Origin: an uncultured Cetobacterium sp.
GTDB taxonomy: Bacteria; Fusobacteriota; Fusobacteriia; Fusobacteriales; Fusobacteriaceae
Assembly (NCBI GenBank): GCA_934085975.1
Contig: CAKOHT010000012.1
Location: 1 to 53,936 of the forward strand
Length of the DNA: 53,936 nt
Direction: 5' to 3'
A program made the position numbers and the translations under genes. Below, piece by piece: positions 1 to 7,921 of this stretch. The stretch's first letter is position 1. Each line of letters opens with the position of its first letter. The notes below the pieces were generated by a model, which was not told where the DNA came from, ran no database searches, and was given only the letters and a program-made list of their open reading frames with translations.

Positions 1-51
<51 letters not shown>

Positions 52-208
52 AATATATTTAAAGTCCAAAGACTTTATGTTTACACCATTTATTGGTTTG
101 CCATTTCTGGCATCTGTTATTTTCATAACTTCTGACTATTTTCTCTATTCGGTTGCTAATGTCCTTATCTTTTTGTTTCGCCTGTGGGATTTCCCACTGA
201 CAGAAATA
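52..208 (-). other. rRNA leader with two small hairpins
   Basis: This is the transcribed spacer between the rrn promoter and 16S. It holds a GTGGG/CCCAC stem-loop at 184-197, just after the expected transcription start, and an AAAGTC/GACTTT hairpin at 61-76, immediately before mature 16S. The second could belong to the processing stem, whose partner would lie outside the window. I did not find a clear boxA antitermination site. Confidence 0.5.
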
Positions 209-237
209 ATGATACCATTTTTTTTACATTATGTCAA
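209..237 (-). promoter_or_regulatory. rrn operon promoter
   Basis: On the minus strand there is TTGACA (232-237), a 17-bp spacer and TATCAT (209-214), pointing into the 16S gene. It is the only strong promoter seen here and begins 8 bp past the stop codon of the preceding gene. Confidence 0.85.
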
Positions 238-245
238 TAACTTTT

Positions 246-734
246 TTATTTTTTTATAAAATAATAAAATTCTATCAACTCTTCTGTATATTTTATCCTT
301 TGAAAATAGTCTTTGGGATATCTCTTTTGAGCTTGATTATCTATGTAGCTCTTTATATCTTCAGGAAGTTTAGATTCTTCTATTATCTTTTTATACTCTA
401 TCTTTTTTTCATTGTTTATTTTTTTTATTTCTTTATTCTCTTTCTCTTTTTTAGAAATCTCTTTTAAATCATAATAGAAATGTTTATAAACAATTTCATA
501 ATCTGTTCCATATTTTTTTTCTAATCTTATAACTTCATTATCTATCTTTTCTTTTGAGAGCCCCTCTTTTTCTCCTAAAGAAACAATTCTTTTATAAGCT
601 CTCTCTTGATTTCTGACATATATGTTTGAATTATCTTGAGTATATGAATCCCTTTCAATATTATTATTAACTCTTTCTGGAACATTAGCTATTAAAACTG
701 TTGATATTATAAAATATAATAAGAATTTTTTCAT
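246..734 (-). CDS. small exported hypothetical protein
   Basis: I do not recognise this family. The start at 734 is chosen because it follows AGGAGG at a short spacing and opens a signal-peptide-like segment (MKKFLLYFIISTVLIANVP). An upstream in-frame start would add ten residues in front of that. The mature part, about 140 residues, is dominated by Lys, Glu, Ile and Asn and is probably helical or coiled-coil, with several Tyr-rich stretches. No Cys follows the hydrophobic segment, so it is not an obvious lipoprotein. It lies between the porin terminator and the rrn promoter and has no terminator of its own that I can see, so it may read into the rrn operon. An envelope location is inferred from the signal peptide only. 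Confidence 0.7.
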   Translation of the reverse strand: MKKFLLYFIISTVLIANVPERVNNNIERDSYTQDNSNIYVRNQERAYKRIVSLGEKEGLSKEKIDNEVIRLEKKYGTDYEIVYKHFYYDLKEISKKEKENKEIKKINNEKKIEYKKIIEESKLPEDIKSYIDNQAQKRYPKDYFQRIKYTEELIEFYYFIKK

Positions 735-762
735 TTTTCCTCCTTTTATATTAAATATTGTC

Positions 763-802
763 ATAAAAAAATTTCCTTGTAAGAAAACTCTTACAAGGAA
801 AT
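763..802 (-). terminator. terminator of the porin gene
   Basis: On the minus strand an ATTTCCTTGTAAGA/TCTTACAAGGAAAT hairpin (arms 771-784 and 789-802) is followed by a run of T. It lies 36 bp after the porin stop codon. Confidence 0.9.
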
Positions 803-837
803 AATATTTTAAACTTACTTTCTACTATATTATAGAA

Positions 838-1902
838 TTAGAAGTTTACTTTCATACCAGCGAATGCATATGGTTGCCATCTCCAGTCATTAGCAGAAGA
901 TTGGTTCTCGTTATCCCAGTTTCTATACTCTGCTCCAACTCCTCCGTTTAATGATATAGCTGGTGTCAATTGATAATTTACAGAAAGGTTCATAGAAGTA
1001 TATAAACTATATGTATCTTTATCTCCTACTTTTTCTCCACCTTTATATCTAGCATATTGTTTAAATACATATGGATCATATCCACCCTCGAAGTTGAAAT
1101 CTAACTCGTAATCATCTGTTGAATAAAGTGCAAACGTTCTATATAAGTAAAGCTCCCATGTCACAACAAACTCTTTATCTGTTGTAGAGTTAGCTCCTTT
1201 TTGAATCTTATCAGATTTATTGTAGAAGTTTTGATCTAAGTATATTGTTCCATCCCAAGTAAATCCAAATGGTAAATTACCTGCATATCCAAAATCGATA
1301 CCGATAGAGTTTAAATAATCTCCACCATTATCTTTTGGCATTGAGTGATAGATATTTGGTTGAACTGAGAATGATGAAAGTAATCCACCTTTATTTGAAT
1401 AAGCATTATAAAGTAATTTATATTCAAAGTTTTGAGAGTTGTTCTCTTCATCTCTATATTGTAATCTAGATGTTAAATCGCTATTGTGCTTATAGAAATA
1501 TCTTAATCTAGTCTCTGTTCCATCTTTTCCATTAGTTACTCCACTCATTTTATCTGCTCTCTCTAAATCGTGATAATCTCTAATTCTTGCTTCTAATCTA
1601 GATTTTTCAGTCATTTGAATTCCGAATGTAGTTTGTAATCTAGCATAATCATTCATTCCATTATTCCATTTATCTGCGTATGGATCTGGCATATTTGCTT
1701 CAGGAAGTCTATAAAACTTATCTCCGTGCCCTTCTGTTTTCCCGTACGCTCTATACTCTACACCAACATATCCTGATGGTCTAAAAGCTTCCTCTACTAC
1801 TATAACCTCTACTACAGGCTCAGCTACTACTACAACCTCTTTTGCTGATGCAGTTGCTCCAACTACTAATAAAGAACCTAATAAAAGTGCTAACTTTTTC
1901 AT
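838..1902 (-). CDS. fomA: FomA-type major outer membrane porin
   Basis: Predicted outer membrane beta-barrel of 354 residues. It starts with a cleavable signal peptide (MKKLALLLGSLLVVGATASA), as in fusobacterial FomA. A short Val/Glu/Pro-rich linker (about residues 21-40) follows, then FRPSGYVGVEYRAYGKTEG, which corresponds to the FomA mature N-terminus. The rest is alternating polar/aromatic strand sequence, and the chain ends in a C-terminal Phe (AGMKVNF), the usual signal for Bam-dependent insertion. In F. nucleatum FomA is a voltage-dependent porin and adhesin, and its expression is lowered by the sigma-E-dependent sRNA FoxI. A similar link to the ECF sigma gene at 21216-21668 is inference. 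It is a single gene with its own promoter and terminator and a GGAGG site 8 nt before ATG. Naming it fomA rather than 'FomA-like' is the uncertain part. Confidence 0.85.
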   Translation of the reverse strand: MKKLALLLGSLLVVGATASAKEVVVVAEPVVEVIVVEEAFRPSGYVGVEYRAYGKTEGHGDKFYRLPEANMPDPYADKWNNGMNDYARLQTTFGIQMTEKSRLEARIRDYHDLERADKMSGVTNGKDGTETRLRYFYKHNSDLTSRLQYRDEENNSQNFEYKLLYNAYSNKGGLLSSFSVQPNIYHSMPKDNGGDYLNSIGIDFGYAGNLPFGFTWDGTIYLDQNFYNKSDKIQKGANSTTDKEFVVTWELYLYRTFALYSTDDYELDFNFEGGYDPYVFKQYARYKGGEKVGDKDTYSLYTSMNLSVNYQLTPAISLNGGVGAEYRNWDNENQSSANDWRWQPYAFAGMKVNF

Positions 1903-1966
1903 ATAAATTCCCTCCAGTTATTATTTTTTTAGAAATCCCCGTTTTCGAATTTCTCCCGTTACCTAG

Positions 1967-1995
1967 GTTATACAATATTTTAATTCTTTTGTAAA
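1967..1995 (-). promoter_or_regulatory. porin promoter
   Basis: On the minus strand TTTACA (1990-1995), a 17-bp spacer and TATAAC (1967-1972) lie about 65 bp upstream of the porin ATG, leaving a long 5' untranslated region that could be an sRNA target. Confidence 0.75.
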
Positions 1996-2208
1996 TATTT
2001 TTTTATTTTTTTTCAAACTTTTTACTCACTTTTTACGTCTACTTTGTTTATTCTTAAATCATTTTTTTAGATAAAAAGTCACTTTTATAAACTTTAACTT
2101 TATTTGTAAGTAAGTTTTCAATTCATACTTCACTGAATGTTCAGTCATCACTCTTTCAGCATATATTTTTTTTATTTTTTAATTCATTATATATATTTAT
2201 TTTTTAAA
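1996..2208. other. AT-rich intergenic stretch with one inverted repeat
   Basis: This is the non-coding gap between the porin promoter and the rpsI terminator. It is very AT-rich. Its one ordered element is the inverted repeat ACTGAA-TG-TTCAGT at 2132-2145, which resembles the short palindromic operators bound by TetR-like repressors. I see no gene or RNA element here. Confidence 0.5.
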
Positions 2209-2247
2209 TAAAAAAATAAAAAAAAGCAGATACAAATATGTATCCGC
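2209..2247 (-). terminator. terminator of rplM-rpsI
   Basis: On the minus strand a GCGGATACA/TGTATCTGC hairpin (2226-2247, one G-U pair) is followed by a long T-tract. Confidence 0.9.
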
Positions 2248-2274
2248 TCCAAAATTTTTTGAATAGAAAAGTGG

Positions 2275-2673
2275 TTATCTCTTTGAGAATTGTGGAGATC
2301 TTCTTGCTTTTCTCTTTCCGTATTTTTTTCTTTCTACCATTCTTGAGTCTCTTGTTAAGAATCCAGCTTCTTTTAAAGCTCCTCTTAAAGTCTCATCAGC
2401 TTCTACTAAAGCTCTTGTTAATCCGTGTCTGATAGCTCCTGCTTGACCAGCATTTCCTCCACCAATTACGTTTACTTTAACTTCAAACTTATCTAAAGTC
2501 TCAGTTAATACTAATGGTTGCTCAACGATTTTAGAAAGTAACTCTCTTCCACCGAAGTAGTCTGCCATAGTTTTTCCATTTATTTCAATTCCTTTTCCAC
2601 CAGGAATAAGTCTTACTCTTGCTACTGAAGTTTTTCTTCTTCCAGTTCCTCTATATTGAATCATTTCTGCCAC
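2275..2673 (-). CDS. rpsI: 30S ribosomal protein S9
   Basis: Small-subunit protein whose C-terminal tail reaches the P-site tRNA. The chain opens with [16 protein letters not shown], the S9 signature. It has [19 protein letters not shown] in the middle and ends in the conserved basic tail [17 protein letters not shown]. The start is set at a GTG (2673) lying 8 nt from AGGAGG. A TTG two codons upstream is only 1-2 nt from that site, so it is unlikely to be used. It is the second gene of rplM-rpsI, 16 bp after rplM. Confidence 0.97.
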   Translation of the reverse strand: MAEMIQYRGTGRRKTSVARVRLIPGGKGIEINGKTMADYFGGRELLSKIVEQPLVLTETLDKFEVKVNVIGGGNAGQAGAIRHGLTRALVEADETLRGALKEAGFLTRDSRMVERKKYGKRKARRSPQFSKR

Positions 2674-2689
2674 TGTCAATCCCTCCTAA

Positions 2690-3124
2690 TTAAAATTCTA
2701 CCTTTACTGGTTTTTGTGCAGTATGAGCGTGTTCAGCTCCAACAAATATTCTTAATCTTGTTAACTGCTCTCTTCCTAATCTATTCTTTGGAAGCATTCT
2801 CTTAACAGCTAGCATCAAAGCTTCTTTAGGATTCTTTGCAAGAATCTCTTCTAATCTTCTTTCTCTTAATCCACCAGGGAATCCTGAGTGATTGTAGTAA
2901 ACTTTATCTGTCAATTTATTTCCAGTTACAGCAATCTTCTCGATATTTGTAACGATTACGAAATCTCCTCCGTCAATGTGTGGAGTATAAGAAACTTTAT
3001 CTTTACCCATTAATTTTTTAGCTATTTCTGCAGCCAATCTTCCTAAAATTTTTCCTTCTGCGTCATAGTGAACGAATTCTCTAACAACGTCTTCTTTTCT
3101 TTGCATAGCAGTGTATTTCTTCAC
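2690..3124 (-). CDS. rplM: 50S ribosomal protein L13
   Basis: Large-subunit assembly protein of 144 residues, the normal length. Recognised from the DAEGKILGRLAAEIAKKLMG, GDFVIVTNIEKIAVTGNK and RMLPKNRLGREQLTRLRIF blocks. It starts with GTG, placed 8 nt after AGGAGG. It forms an operon with rpsI as in most bacteria, under a perfect consensus promoter. In E. coli L13 represses its own operon by binding the mRNA leader. A hairpin just upstream of the ribosome site here could serve the same purpose. Confidence 0.97.
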   Translation of the reverse strand: MKKYTAMQRKEDVVREFVHYDAEGKILGRLAAEIAKKLMGKDKVSYTPHIDGGDFVIVTNIEKIAVTGNKLTDKVYYNHSGFPGGLRERRLEEILAKNPKEALMLAVKRMLPKNRLGREQLTRLRIFVGAEHAHTAQKPVKVEF

Positions 3125-3146
3125 GTTTTTTTCCTCCTCGAAAATA

Positions 3147-3168
3147 GTTATATTTATTTTAATATAAC
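3147..3168 (-). promoter_or_regulatory. hairpin in the rplM leader (possible autoregulatory site)
   Basis: On the minus strand the leader mRNA can form an 8-bp GTTATATT/AATATAAC stem with a 6-nt loop, ending about 10 nt before the Shine-Dalgarno sequence. A second small GAACG/CGTTC fold lies upstream of it. A role as an L13 target is inferred from the E. coli precedent only. Confidence 0.35.
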
Positions 3169-3210
3169 GAACGGCGTTCCTTTGTGGGAAAGGATTTATT
3201 ATACCTATCT

Positions 3211-3239
3211 ATTATATCTACTTTTTCCTTCTTTGTCAA
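3211..3239 (-). promoter_or_regulatory. rplM-rpsI promoter (perfect consensus)
   Basis: On the minus strand TTGACA (3234-3239), 17 bp and TATAAT (3211-3216). The -35 element directly abuts the stop codon of the upstream transporter gene. Confidence 0.9.
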
Positions 3240-3851
3240 TTACTTTTTGAAGATTCCTAAAGGTTTTCCTAGTGGTAAAAACTCTCTTCCAAAAGTTTTA
3301 TTCAGAACGTTTGCAGCTGATCCATAGAATGACATCATAGCTATCGCAAACTCCGATACCGCAGCTAATGTATGCATTGCATGAGGAGCTATTCCAAATG
3401 CTGTTCCAGCCAATCCTATAAATAGGAAATCAATCAATATAAATATTATTAACAACGTTTTATTAGTTTCAATTGATCCAATTGTCATGTATAGTGTAAA
3501 TATTAGATACCCTAAAAATACAAATCCAAAAGCCTTTGGGTCTGCTGCTACCCTCATAGCTTCACCGAATACTCCAAGTTGTATCATCCAGCTCATAGCC
3601 ATTCCAAACCAAAAGAATGAATATCCACCAAATGCTGTCGTTCCAAACACATTTCCGTGTTTAATATCATTTAAACAAGCAATCAACTGAACAAACGCTC
3701 CCAAAAATATTGCCCAAGGAATCACCAACGATACTCCGCTCACAATTCCAAACTTATTTGCTGACGCTACTAATGTAACAATTGCAAGACCTAATAATCC
3801 TAATCCTGAAGGGTCTGCTACTTCAATTTTTACATGATTGTTTTGATTCAT
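3240..3851 (-). CDS. satP: acetate/succinate:proton symporter, SatP/YaaH (GPR1/FUN34) family
   Basis: Inner membrane transporter of 203 residues for small carboxylates. Six hydrophobic segments are visible. The N-terminal family motif NPxPLGL appears here as DPSGLGLL (about residues 14-21), and the C-terminal FGREFLPLGKP matches the family end. In this family transport of acetate or succinate is coupled to protons, which would suit a fermenting anaerobe that makes these acids; the direction here is unknown. The gene has its own promoter. AGGAG lies 14 nt before the ATG, unusually far, and an out-of-frame ATG sits between them. No dedicated terminator is seen before the rplM promoter. Confidence 0.85.
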   Translation of the reverse strand: MNQNNHVKIEVADPSGLGLLGLAIVTLVASANKFGIVSGVSLVIPWAIFLGAFVQLIACLNDIKHGNVFGTTAFGGYSFFWFGMAMSWMIQLGVFGEAMRVAADPKAFGFVFLGYLIFTLYMTIGSIETNKTLLIIFILIDFLFIGLAGTAFGIAPHAMHTLAAVSEFAIAMMSFYGSAANVLNKTFGREFLPLGKPLGIFKK

Positions 3852-3896
3852 TTTCTTTTTTCATACTCCTTAATTAATTTTTTTTACGCAAGGAAT

Positions 3897-3925
3897 ATTT
3901 TAACCTTTTCATGATACTTTGTCAA
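3897..3925 (-). promoter_or_regulatory. satP promoter
   Basis: On the minus strand TTGACA (3920-3925), a 17-bp spacer and TAAAAT (3897-3902), about 46 bp upstream of the ATG. Confidence 0.8.
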
Positions 3926-3949
3926 CAAATACTTAACTTTATTTATTTT

Positions 3950-4897
3950 TTATATTGTCAATGCTGAAGCTCCTTTTATTCCCGCATCATTTCCTAACTC
4001 TCCCAGTTTAATCTGAAGATTTTCAAGCGTTATTCCAAGTGCATACTTTGGTAATTTTACTCTTACTTTATCAAGTAAAATATCTCCTGCTAATGCCACT
4101 CCTCCAGATAGAATTACCACCTCTGGGTTTATGATATTCAAGACATTTCCAATTCCCATAGCGAGATAATCTGAAACATAATCAACTATATCCAAAGAGA
4201 ATTCATCTCCTTTTTTAGCAGCATCAAAAACGTGTTTTGCTTCCAACCTATTCAAATCTCCGCCGATAGATTTGTACACCTCATTATTTTTATTTATCTG
4301 TAATCTTGACAGTGTCTCCCTTATTACTCCTGTCGCTGATGCATAAGTTTCAAAGCATCCCTTTTGACCACACCCACAAAGTTTTCCATCTTTCTCCAAC
4401 TTCATATGTCCTATCTCACCACCAGCACCAGTGGCTCCTGAAATCAATTTACCATCTACAAATATTCCCCCTCCAACTCCTGTACCAAGAGCTATCGTCA
4501 CGCTTTTAGAGTATCCTTTTCCCGCCCCATACAGAGTTTCTCCAAGAGCTATTACGTTCACATCATTGTCCAACCTTGTTTTTATTCCAGAAATCTCCTC
4601 CATTTTTTCACTGATATTTATGTTCTTCTCCCAAGGAAAATTAGCAAAAAATCCCACTTTTTTTTGGTCAATAACTGGTCCGGGTATCCCCATACCAATA
4701 CCTTTTATTAAATCTTTCGTTATCCCCAATTCATCAGCTAACTCCAAAACTGTAGCCCAAATTTTATTTAAGGTAAACTCCACTCCCTCTATTGACTCCG
4801 TTTTTATGCTCGTACTTTTCAAAATGTCTCCACCGGCATTCAATATTCCAATTTTACTATTTGTTCCTCCGATATCAATCCCTACAAAATATTCCAT
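3950..4897 (-). CDS. glcK: ROK-family glucokinase
   Basis: Cytoplasmic sugar kinase that phosphorylates glucose at C6 with ATP. The 315-residue chain has the ASKHA phosphate loop GIDIGGTNSKIG at the N-terminus. GIPGPV and the DNDVNVIALGE segment with the catalytic Asp are next, then GTGVGGGIFVDG. GEIGHMKL and the ROK zinc-binding signature CGCGQKGCFE follow. The set is that of ROK glucokinases rather than ROK repressors, because no N-terminal helix-turn-helix is present. It lies 10 bp after the M32 peptidase gene and is co-transcribed with it. AGGAGG precedes the ATG. Specificity for glucose over other hexoses cannot be decided from motifs. Confidence 0.88.
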   Translation of the reverse strand: MEYFVGIDIGGTNSKIGILNAGGDILKSTSIKTESIEGVEFTLNKIWATVLELADELGITKDLIKGIGMGIPGPVIDQKKVGFFANFPWEKNINISEKMEEISGIKTRLDNDVNVIALGETLYGAGKGYSKSVTIALGTGVGGGIFVDGKLISGATGAGGEIGHMKLEKDGKLCGCGQKGCFETYASATGVIRETLSRLQINKNNEVYKSIGGDLNRLEAKHVFDAAKKGDEFSLDIVDYVSDYLAMGIGNVLNIINPEVVILSGGVALAGDILLDKVRVKLPKYALGITLENLQIKLGELGNDAGIKGASALTI

Positions 4898-4907
4898 GAA
4901 ACCCCTC

Positions 4908-6392
4908 CTAATTATAAATATTTTTATACTTATTTTTTAAATACTCTATGTAATATACTGGATTTAACTCCTCTCCAGTTACTGACAACATAATCTCTTT
5001 AGGTGTTTTCAACTTTCCATATCTATGAATTTTCTCTTTTAACCATTCCCTAATTATTTTTAACTCCCCTCTTTCCAATGCTCCCTCTATATTTATATCT
5101 TTTTTCATAGCATTTAAAATTTGAAGGGAGTAAACATTTCCTAAAGCATATGATGGAAAGTATCCTATAAGACCGCAGGACCAGTGTACATCTTGTAAAA
5201 CTCCTTCAGAATCTGTTTTAGGAGTTACCCCCAGATACTCGTACATTTTATCATTCCAAATTTTTGGTAAATCTTTAATCAAGTATTCTCCTGACAAAAT
5301 TCCCTTTTCAATCTCATAACGTACCATTATATGTAACGAATATGTCAACTCATCCGCTTCAACTCTAATCAACGACGGTGAAACTTCATTTATCCCCTTG
5401 TAAATCTCTTCCAATGATAGTTCAGATAGCTTATCATATTTGAATTTACTTTTCCCTAAAACTCCACACCAAAATTCCTTACTTCTTCCAATGACGTTTT
5501 CATAGAATCTTGATTGAGATTCATGAATCCCCATAGATGCTCCATCTGACAAAATTGTATCTTTTAACTCTTCGGCTACTCCCTGCTCATACATCCCATG
5601 TCCACCCTCGTGAATAGTGCTAAATACACTTGAAAAAGGTAACTCTTCCAAATATCTTGTCGTCAATCTGACATCATCTTTATTCACTGTCAATGTAAAT
5701 GGATGAGCACTTTCTGATAAAACTCCTCTTTCTAAATCAAACCCTATGTATTTTAGCACCTCTTCAGAGAAAAGTCTTTGCTCAAACTCTGAAACTTGAA
5801 ATTTTATTTTTTTCTGAAAATCTCTTTTATTTTCCTTTATATCTTTTAGTAGTGGTACAATCTCTTTTTTTAACTCCTCAAAAAATTTATCTAACTTTTT
5901 TACATTCATCCCTTTCTCATAGTCGTTTAAAATTTCTGAATATATATCATCTTTTACCCCTCTATACTCTATAAACTTTTTATTAAAATTAAAAATTTGC
6001 TCCAAGATAGGGGCAAAACTCTCAAAGTCATTTTTTTCTCTTGCCATCTCCCAAATTCCTTGAGCCTTGGCTGTAAGTTCTGAGTATACCTTGTACTCTT
6101 CACTTGGGATGACCTTTATTTTTTCAATCTCTTCCTCCAAAAGCTCTATCTCTCTTTTAGTTATCTCATCTATGTTCTTCTGCTTTTTTAGCTCCGTCAA
6201 TATCTCTAAAAACTCTTCAGAAGTAGTTAAATTATAGCTTCTTAGGCTCAATTCTCCTATCATTTCAGAGAGCAATTTATAACCACCTTTCGGTGCTTGT
6301 GTCTCCAAATCCCATTGAAGTAGTGCTAGCATAGAATCTATTGTTTTCTTCTCTTTTATCACCTCTCTAAATCTCTTTATTTTTCCCTCCAT
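4908..6392 (-). CDS. M32 family carboxypeptidase (carboxypeptidase Taq type)
   Basis: Cytoplasmic zinc metallocarboxypeptidase of 494 residues, the family length. It shows the zinc motif HEGGH (HExxH) in FSTIHEGGHGMYEQG near residue 260 and the following ESQSRFYENVIGRS segment with the third metal ligand Glu. The N-terminal WDLETQAPKG and C-terminal SLQILNAMK blocks also fit M32. These enzymes trim C-terminal residues from peptides, consistent with amino acid fermentation. First gene of a two-gene unit with the ROK kinase. The promoter, with an inverted repeat over its -10, is divergent from trpS. Confidence 0.9.
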   Translation of the reverse strand: MEGKIKRFREVIKEKKTIDSMLALLQWDLETQAPKGGYKLLSEMIGELSLRSYNLTTSEEFLEILTELKKQKNIDEITKREIELLEEEIEKIKVIPSEEYKVYSELTAKAQGIWEMAREKNDFESFAPILEQIFNFNKKFIEYRGVKDDIYSEILNDYEKGMNVKKLDKFFEELKKEIVPLLKDIKENKRDFQKKIKFQVSEFEQRLFSEEVLKYIGFDLERGVLSESAHPFTLTVNKDDVRLTTRYLEELPFSSVFSTIHEGGHGMYEQGVAEELKDTILSDGASMGIHESQSRFYENVIGRSKEFWCGVLGKSKFKYDKLSELSLEEIYKGINEVSPSLIRVEADELTYSLHIMVRYEIEKGILSGEYLIKDLPKIWNDKMYEYLGVTPKTDSEGVLQDVHWSCGLIGYFPSYALGNVYSLQILNAMKKDINIEGALERGELKIIREWLKEKIHRYGKLKTPKEIMLSVTGEELNPVYYIEYLKNKYKNIYN

Positions 6393-6413
6393 AATTCAAC
6401 TCCTTCACTTTTT

Positions 6414-6448
6414 AATTCAATTATATTGAATTTTTCTCTCTTTAACAA
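6414..6448 (-). promoter_or_regulatory. promoter of the M32 peptidase-glucokinase unit with overlapping palindrome
   Basis: On the minus strand TTGTTA (6443-6448), a 17-bp spacer and TATAAT (6420-6425). An inverted repeat AATTCAA-n5-TTGAATT (6414-6432) is centred on the -10 and could be an operator. Confidence 0.65.
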
Positions 6449-6464
6449 GATTTTTCGCACTCTA

Positions 6465-6493
6465 TTGATAATTTCAGTAAAATAATGTAAACT
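6465..6493 (+). promoter_or_regulatory. likely trpS promoter
   Basis: TTGATA (6465-6470), a 17-bp spacer and TAAACT (6488-6493), 40 bp before the ATG. The -10 is imperfect. A TATAAT lies further down at about 6507 but lacks a -35 at a good distance. No T-box or trp attenuator structure is visible. Confidence 0.45.
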
Positions 6494-6533
6494 TATATGT
6501 AAAAATATAATAAATAGTATAAAAGGAGCTTTT

Positions 6534-7517
6534 ATGAAAAGAAGTATATCAGGTATCCAACCTAGTGGAATATTACATTTAGGAAACTACTTTGGAGCTA
6601 TGAAACAGTTTATAGAAAATCAAAACAAATATGAAGGGTTTTATTTTATTGCTGACTACCACTCTCTTACATCTCTCACTGATCCAAAAGCACTTAGAGA
6701 AAACTCATACAATATAGTTTTAGATTATTTGGCTTTGGGACTTGATCCTGAGAAATCAACAATTTTTTTACAGTCGGATGTTCCTGAACACACAGAACTC
6801 ATGTGGTTACTTTCAAATATTACTCCCGTGGGGCTTTTAGAAAGAGGTCACTCCTATAAGGACAAAGTTGCAAAAGGTTTCACTCCCAATACAGGTCTTC
6901 TAACTTATCCTGTTCTTATGGCTGCTGATATACTTATGTATAACGCTGACATTGTACCGGTGGGAAAAGATCAAAAGCAACATCTAGAAATGACAAGAGA
7001 TATCGCACTAAAGTTTAATCAGCAGTACGGAGTTGAACTTTTTAAACTCCCAGAACCTCAAATTTTAGAAAATTTAGCTGTTATTCCCGGAACAGATGGA
7101 CAAAAGATGAGTAAGTCATATGGGAATACAATTAATATGTTCGCATCTAAAAAAGAGCTAAAAAAACAAGTTATGAGTATCGTTACTGATTCCACTCCTT
7201 TGGAGGAGCCGAAAAATCCAGATAACAATATCGTTAAGCTCTATGAACTTTTTGCAAGTAAAGAACAAGTTGAAGAGATGAAAAATAAATTTATCGCTGG
7301 AAATTACGGTTATGGTCACGCTAAAACTGAACTTTTGAATGCTATACTTGAATATTTTAAAGATGCCAGAGAAAAGAGAGAGGAACTGGCTAACAATATG
7401 GAATACGTGGAAGAAGTTCTTGCTAAGGGAGCCGCTAAAGCTAGAGAGATTGCTAGAGCTCAAATAACAGCTGCCAAAACTGCAGTCGGGTTGATAGGAA
7501 ATATATATAAAAACTAA
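6534..7517 (+). CDS. trpS: tryptophanyl-tRNA synthetase
   Basis: Class I aminoacyl-tRNA synthetase, 327 residues, charging tRNA-Trp. The HIGH-type motif is SGILHLGNYFG near the N-terminus and the KMSKS loop is GQKMSKSYGN near residue 195. LERGHSYKDKVAKG and PVLMAADILMYNADIVPVGK are characteristic TrpRS blocks. GGAGC lies 7 nt before the ATG. It is monocistronic, convergent with the tRNA cluster, and ends in a hairpin terminator shared with or close to the tRNA 3' end. Confidence 0.97.
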   Translation: MKRSISGIQPSGILHLGNYFGAMKQFIENQNKYEGFYFIADYHSLTSLTDPKALRENSYNIVLDYLALGLDPEKSTIFLQSDVPEHTELMWLLSNITPVGLLERGHSYKDKVAKGFTPNTGLLTYPVLMAADILMYNADIVPVGKDQKQHLEMTRDIALKFNQQYGVELFKLPEPQILENLAVIPGTDGQKMSKSYGNTINMFASKKELKKQVMSIVTDSTPLEEPKNPDNNIVKLYELFASKEQVEEMKNKFIAGNYGYGHAKTELLNAILEYFKDAREKREELANNMEYVEEVLAKGAAKAREIARAQITAAKTAVGLIGNIYKN

Positions 7518-7547
7518 AAAAGACAGTTTTCACTGTCTTTTAATTTT
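7518..7547 (+). terminator. trpS terminator
   Basis: AAAAGACAG/CTGTCTTTT hairpin (7518-7541) followed by AATTTTA, starting at the trpS stop. The A-rich 5' arm lets it act on the tRNA transcript from the other strand as well. Confidence 0.8.
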
Positions 7548-7551
7548 ACTC

Positions 7552-7628
7552 TGGCGCACCCGAGAGGAATCGAACCCCTAACCCCCTGATCCGTAGTCAG
7601 GTGCTCTATCCAATTGAGCCACGGATGC
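7552..7628 (-). tRNA. tRNA-Arg (anticodon ACG)
   Basis: 77 nt. The acceptor stem GCATCCG/CGGGTGC has one G-U pair. The anticodon arm is CCTGA-CTACGGA-TCAGG, so the anticodon is ACG. The T-arm carries GTTCGATTC and CCA is encoded. Position 34 A is normally edited to inosine by TadA. Confidence 0.95.
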
Positions 7629-7680
7629 ATATTTATCTATAAAAAAAAGGTAGTAACTCTACCTTAAACTACTTTTATAA

Positions 7681-7772
7681 TGGCGGTGAAGGTGGGATTT
7701 GAACCCACGGTACGGGATTAACCGTACTCTCCCTTAGCAGGGGAGTGCATTAGGCCACTCTGCCACTTCACC
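7681..7772 (-). tRNA. tRNA-Ser (anticodon GCT)
   Basis: 92 nt, class II with a long variable arm (TACGGTTAATCCCGTA). The acceptor stem is GGTGAAG/CTTCACC. The anticodon arm is CTCCC-CTGCTAA-GGGAG, so the anticodon is GCT, reading AGC/AGU. CCA is encoded. Confidence 0.95.
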
Positions 7773-7781
7773 ATCCTTATA

Positions 7782-7865
7782 TGGCGGAAGGTCAGAGACT
7801 CGAACTCTGAAGTCTTGCGACGCCGGTTTTCAAGACCGGTTCCTTACCAATTAGGATAACCTTCC
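7782..7865 (-). tRNA. tRNA-Ser (anticodon TGA)
   Basis: 84 nt, class II with a short variable arm (GTC-GCAA-GAC). The acceptor stem is GGAAGGT/ACCTTCC. The anticodon arm is CCGGT-CTTGAAA-ACCGG, so the anticodon is TGA, reading UCN. CCA is encoded. First of the three co-transcribed tRNAs. Confidence 0.93.
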
Positions 7866-7875
7866 GTACACAGAG

Positions 7876-7904
7876 ATAGTATCATTTTTTTTATCAATTG
7901 TCAA
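7876..7904 (-). promoter_or_regulatory. promoter of the tRNA cluster
   Basis: On the minus strand TTGACA (7899-7904), a 17-bp spacer and TACTAT (7876-7881), 10 bp before the first tRNA. Confidence 0.85.
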
Positions 7905-7921
7905 ATACTTTTTTTATTTTT

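Noticed and set aside
2238..2432. Plus-strand open frame over rpsI and its terminator.
   Set aside because: It is the antisense of a ribosomal protein gene, is low-complexity (Leu-rich) and has no ribosome site.
4431..4940. 169-codon plus-strand frame over the glucokinase gene.
   Set aside because: It is a Pro/Ser/Ile-rich mirror of a well-supported kinase on the other strand, without a promoter or start site.
6494..6533. T-box or attenuator upstream of trpS.
   Set aside because: The leader is only about 35 nt, with no T-box sequence or terminator hairpin.
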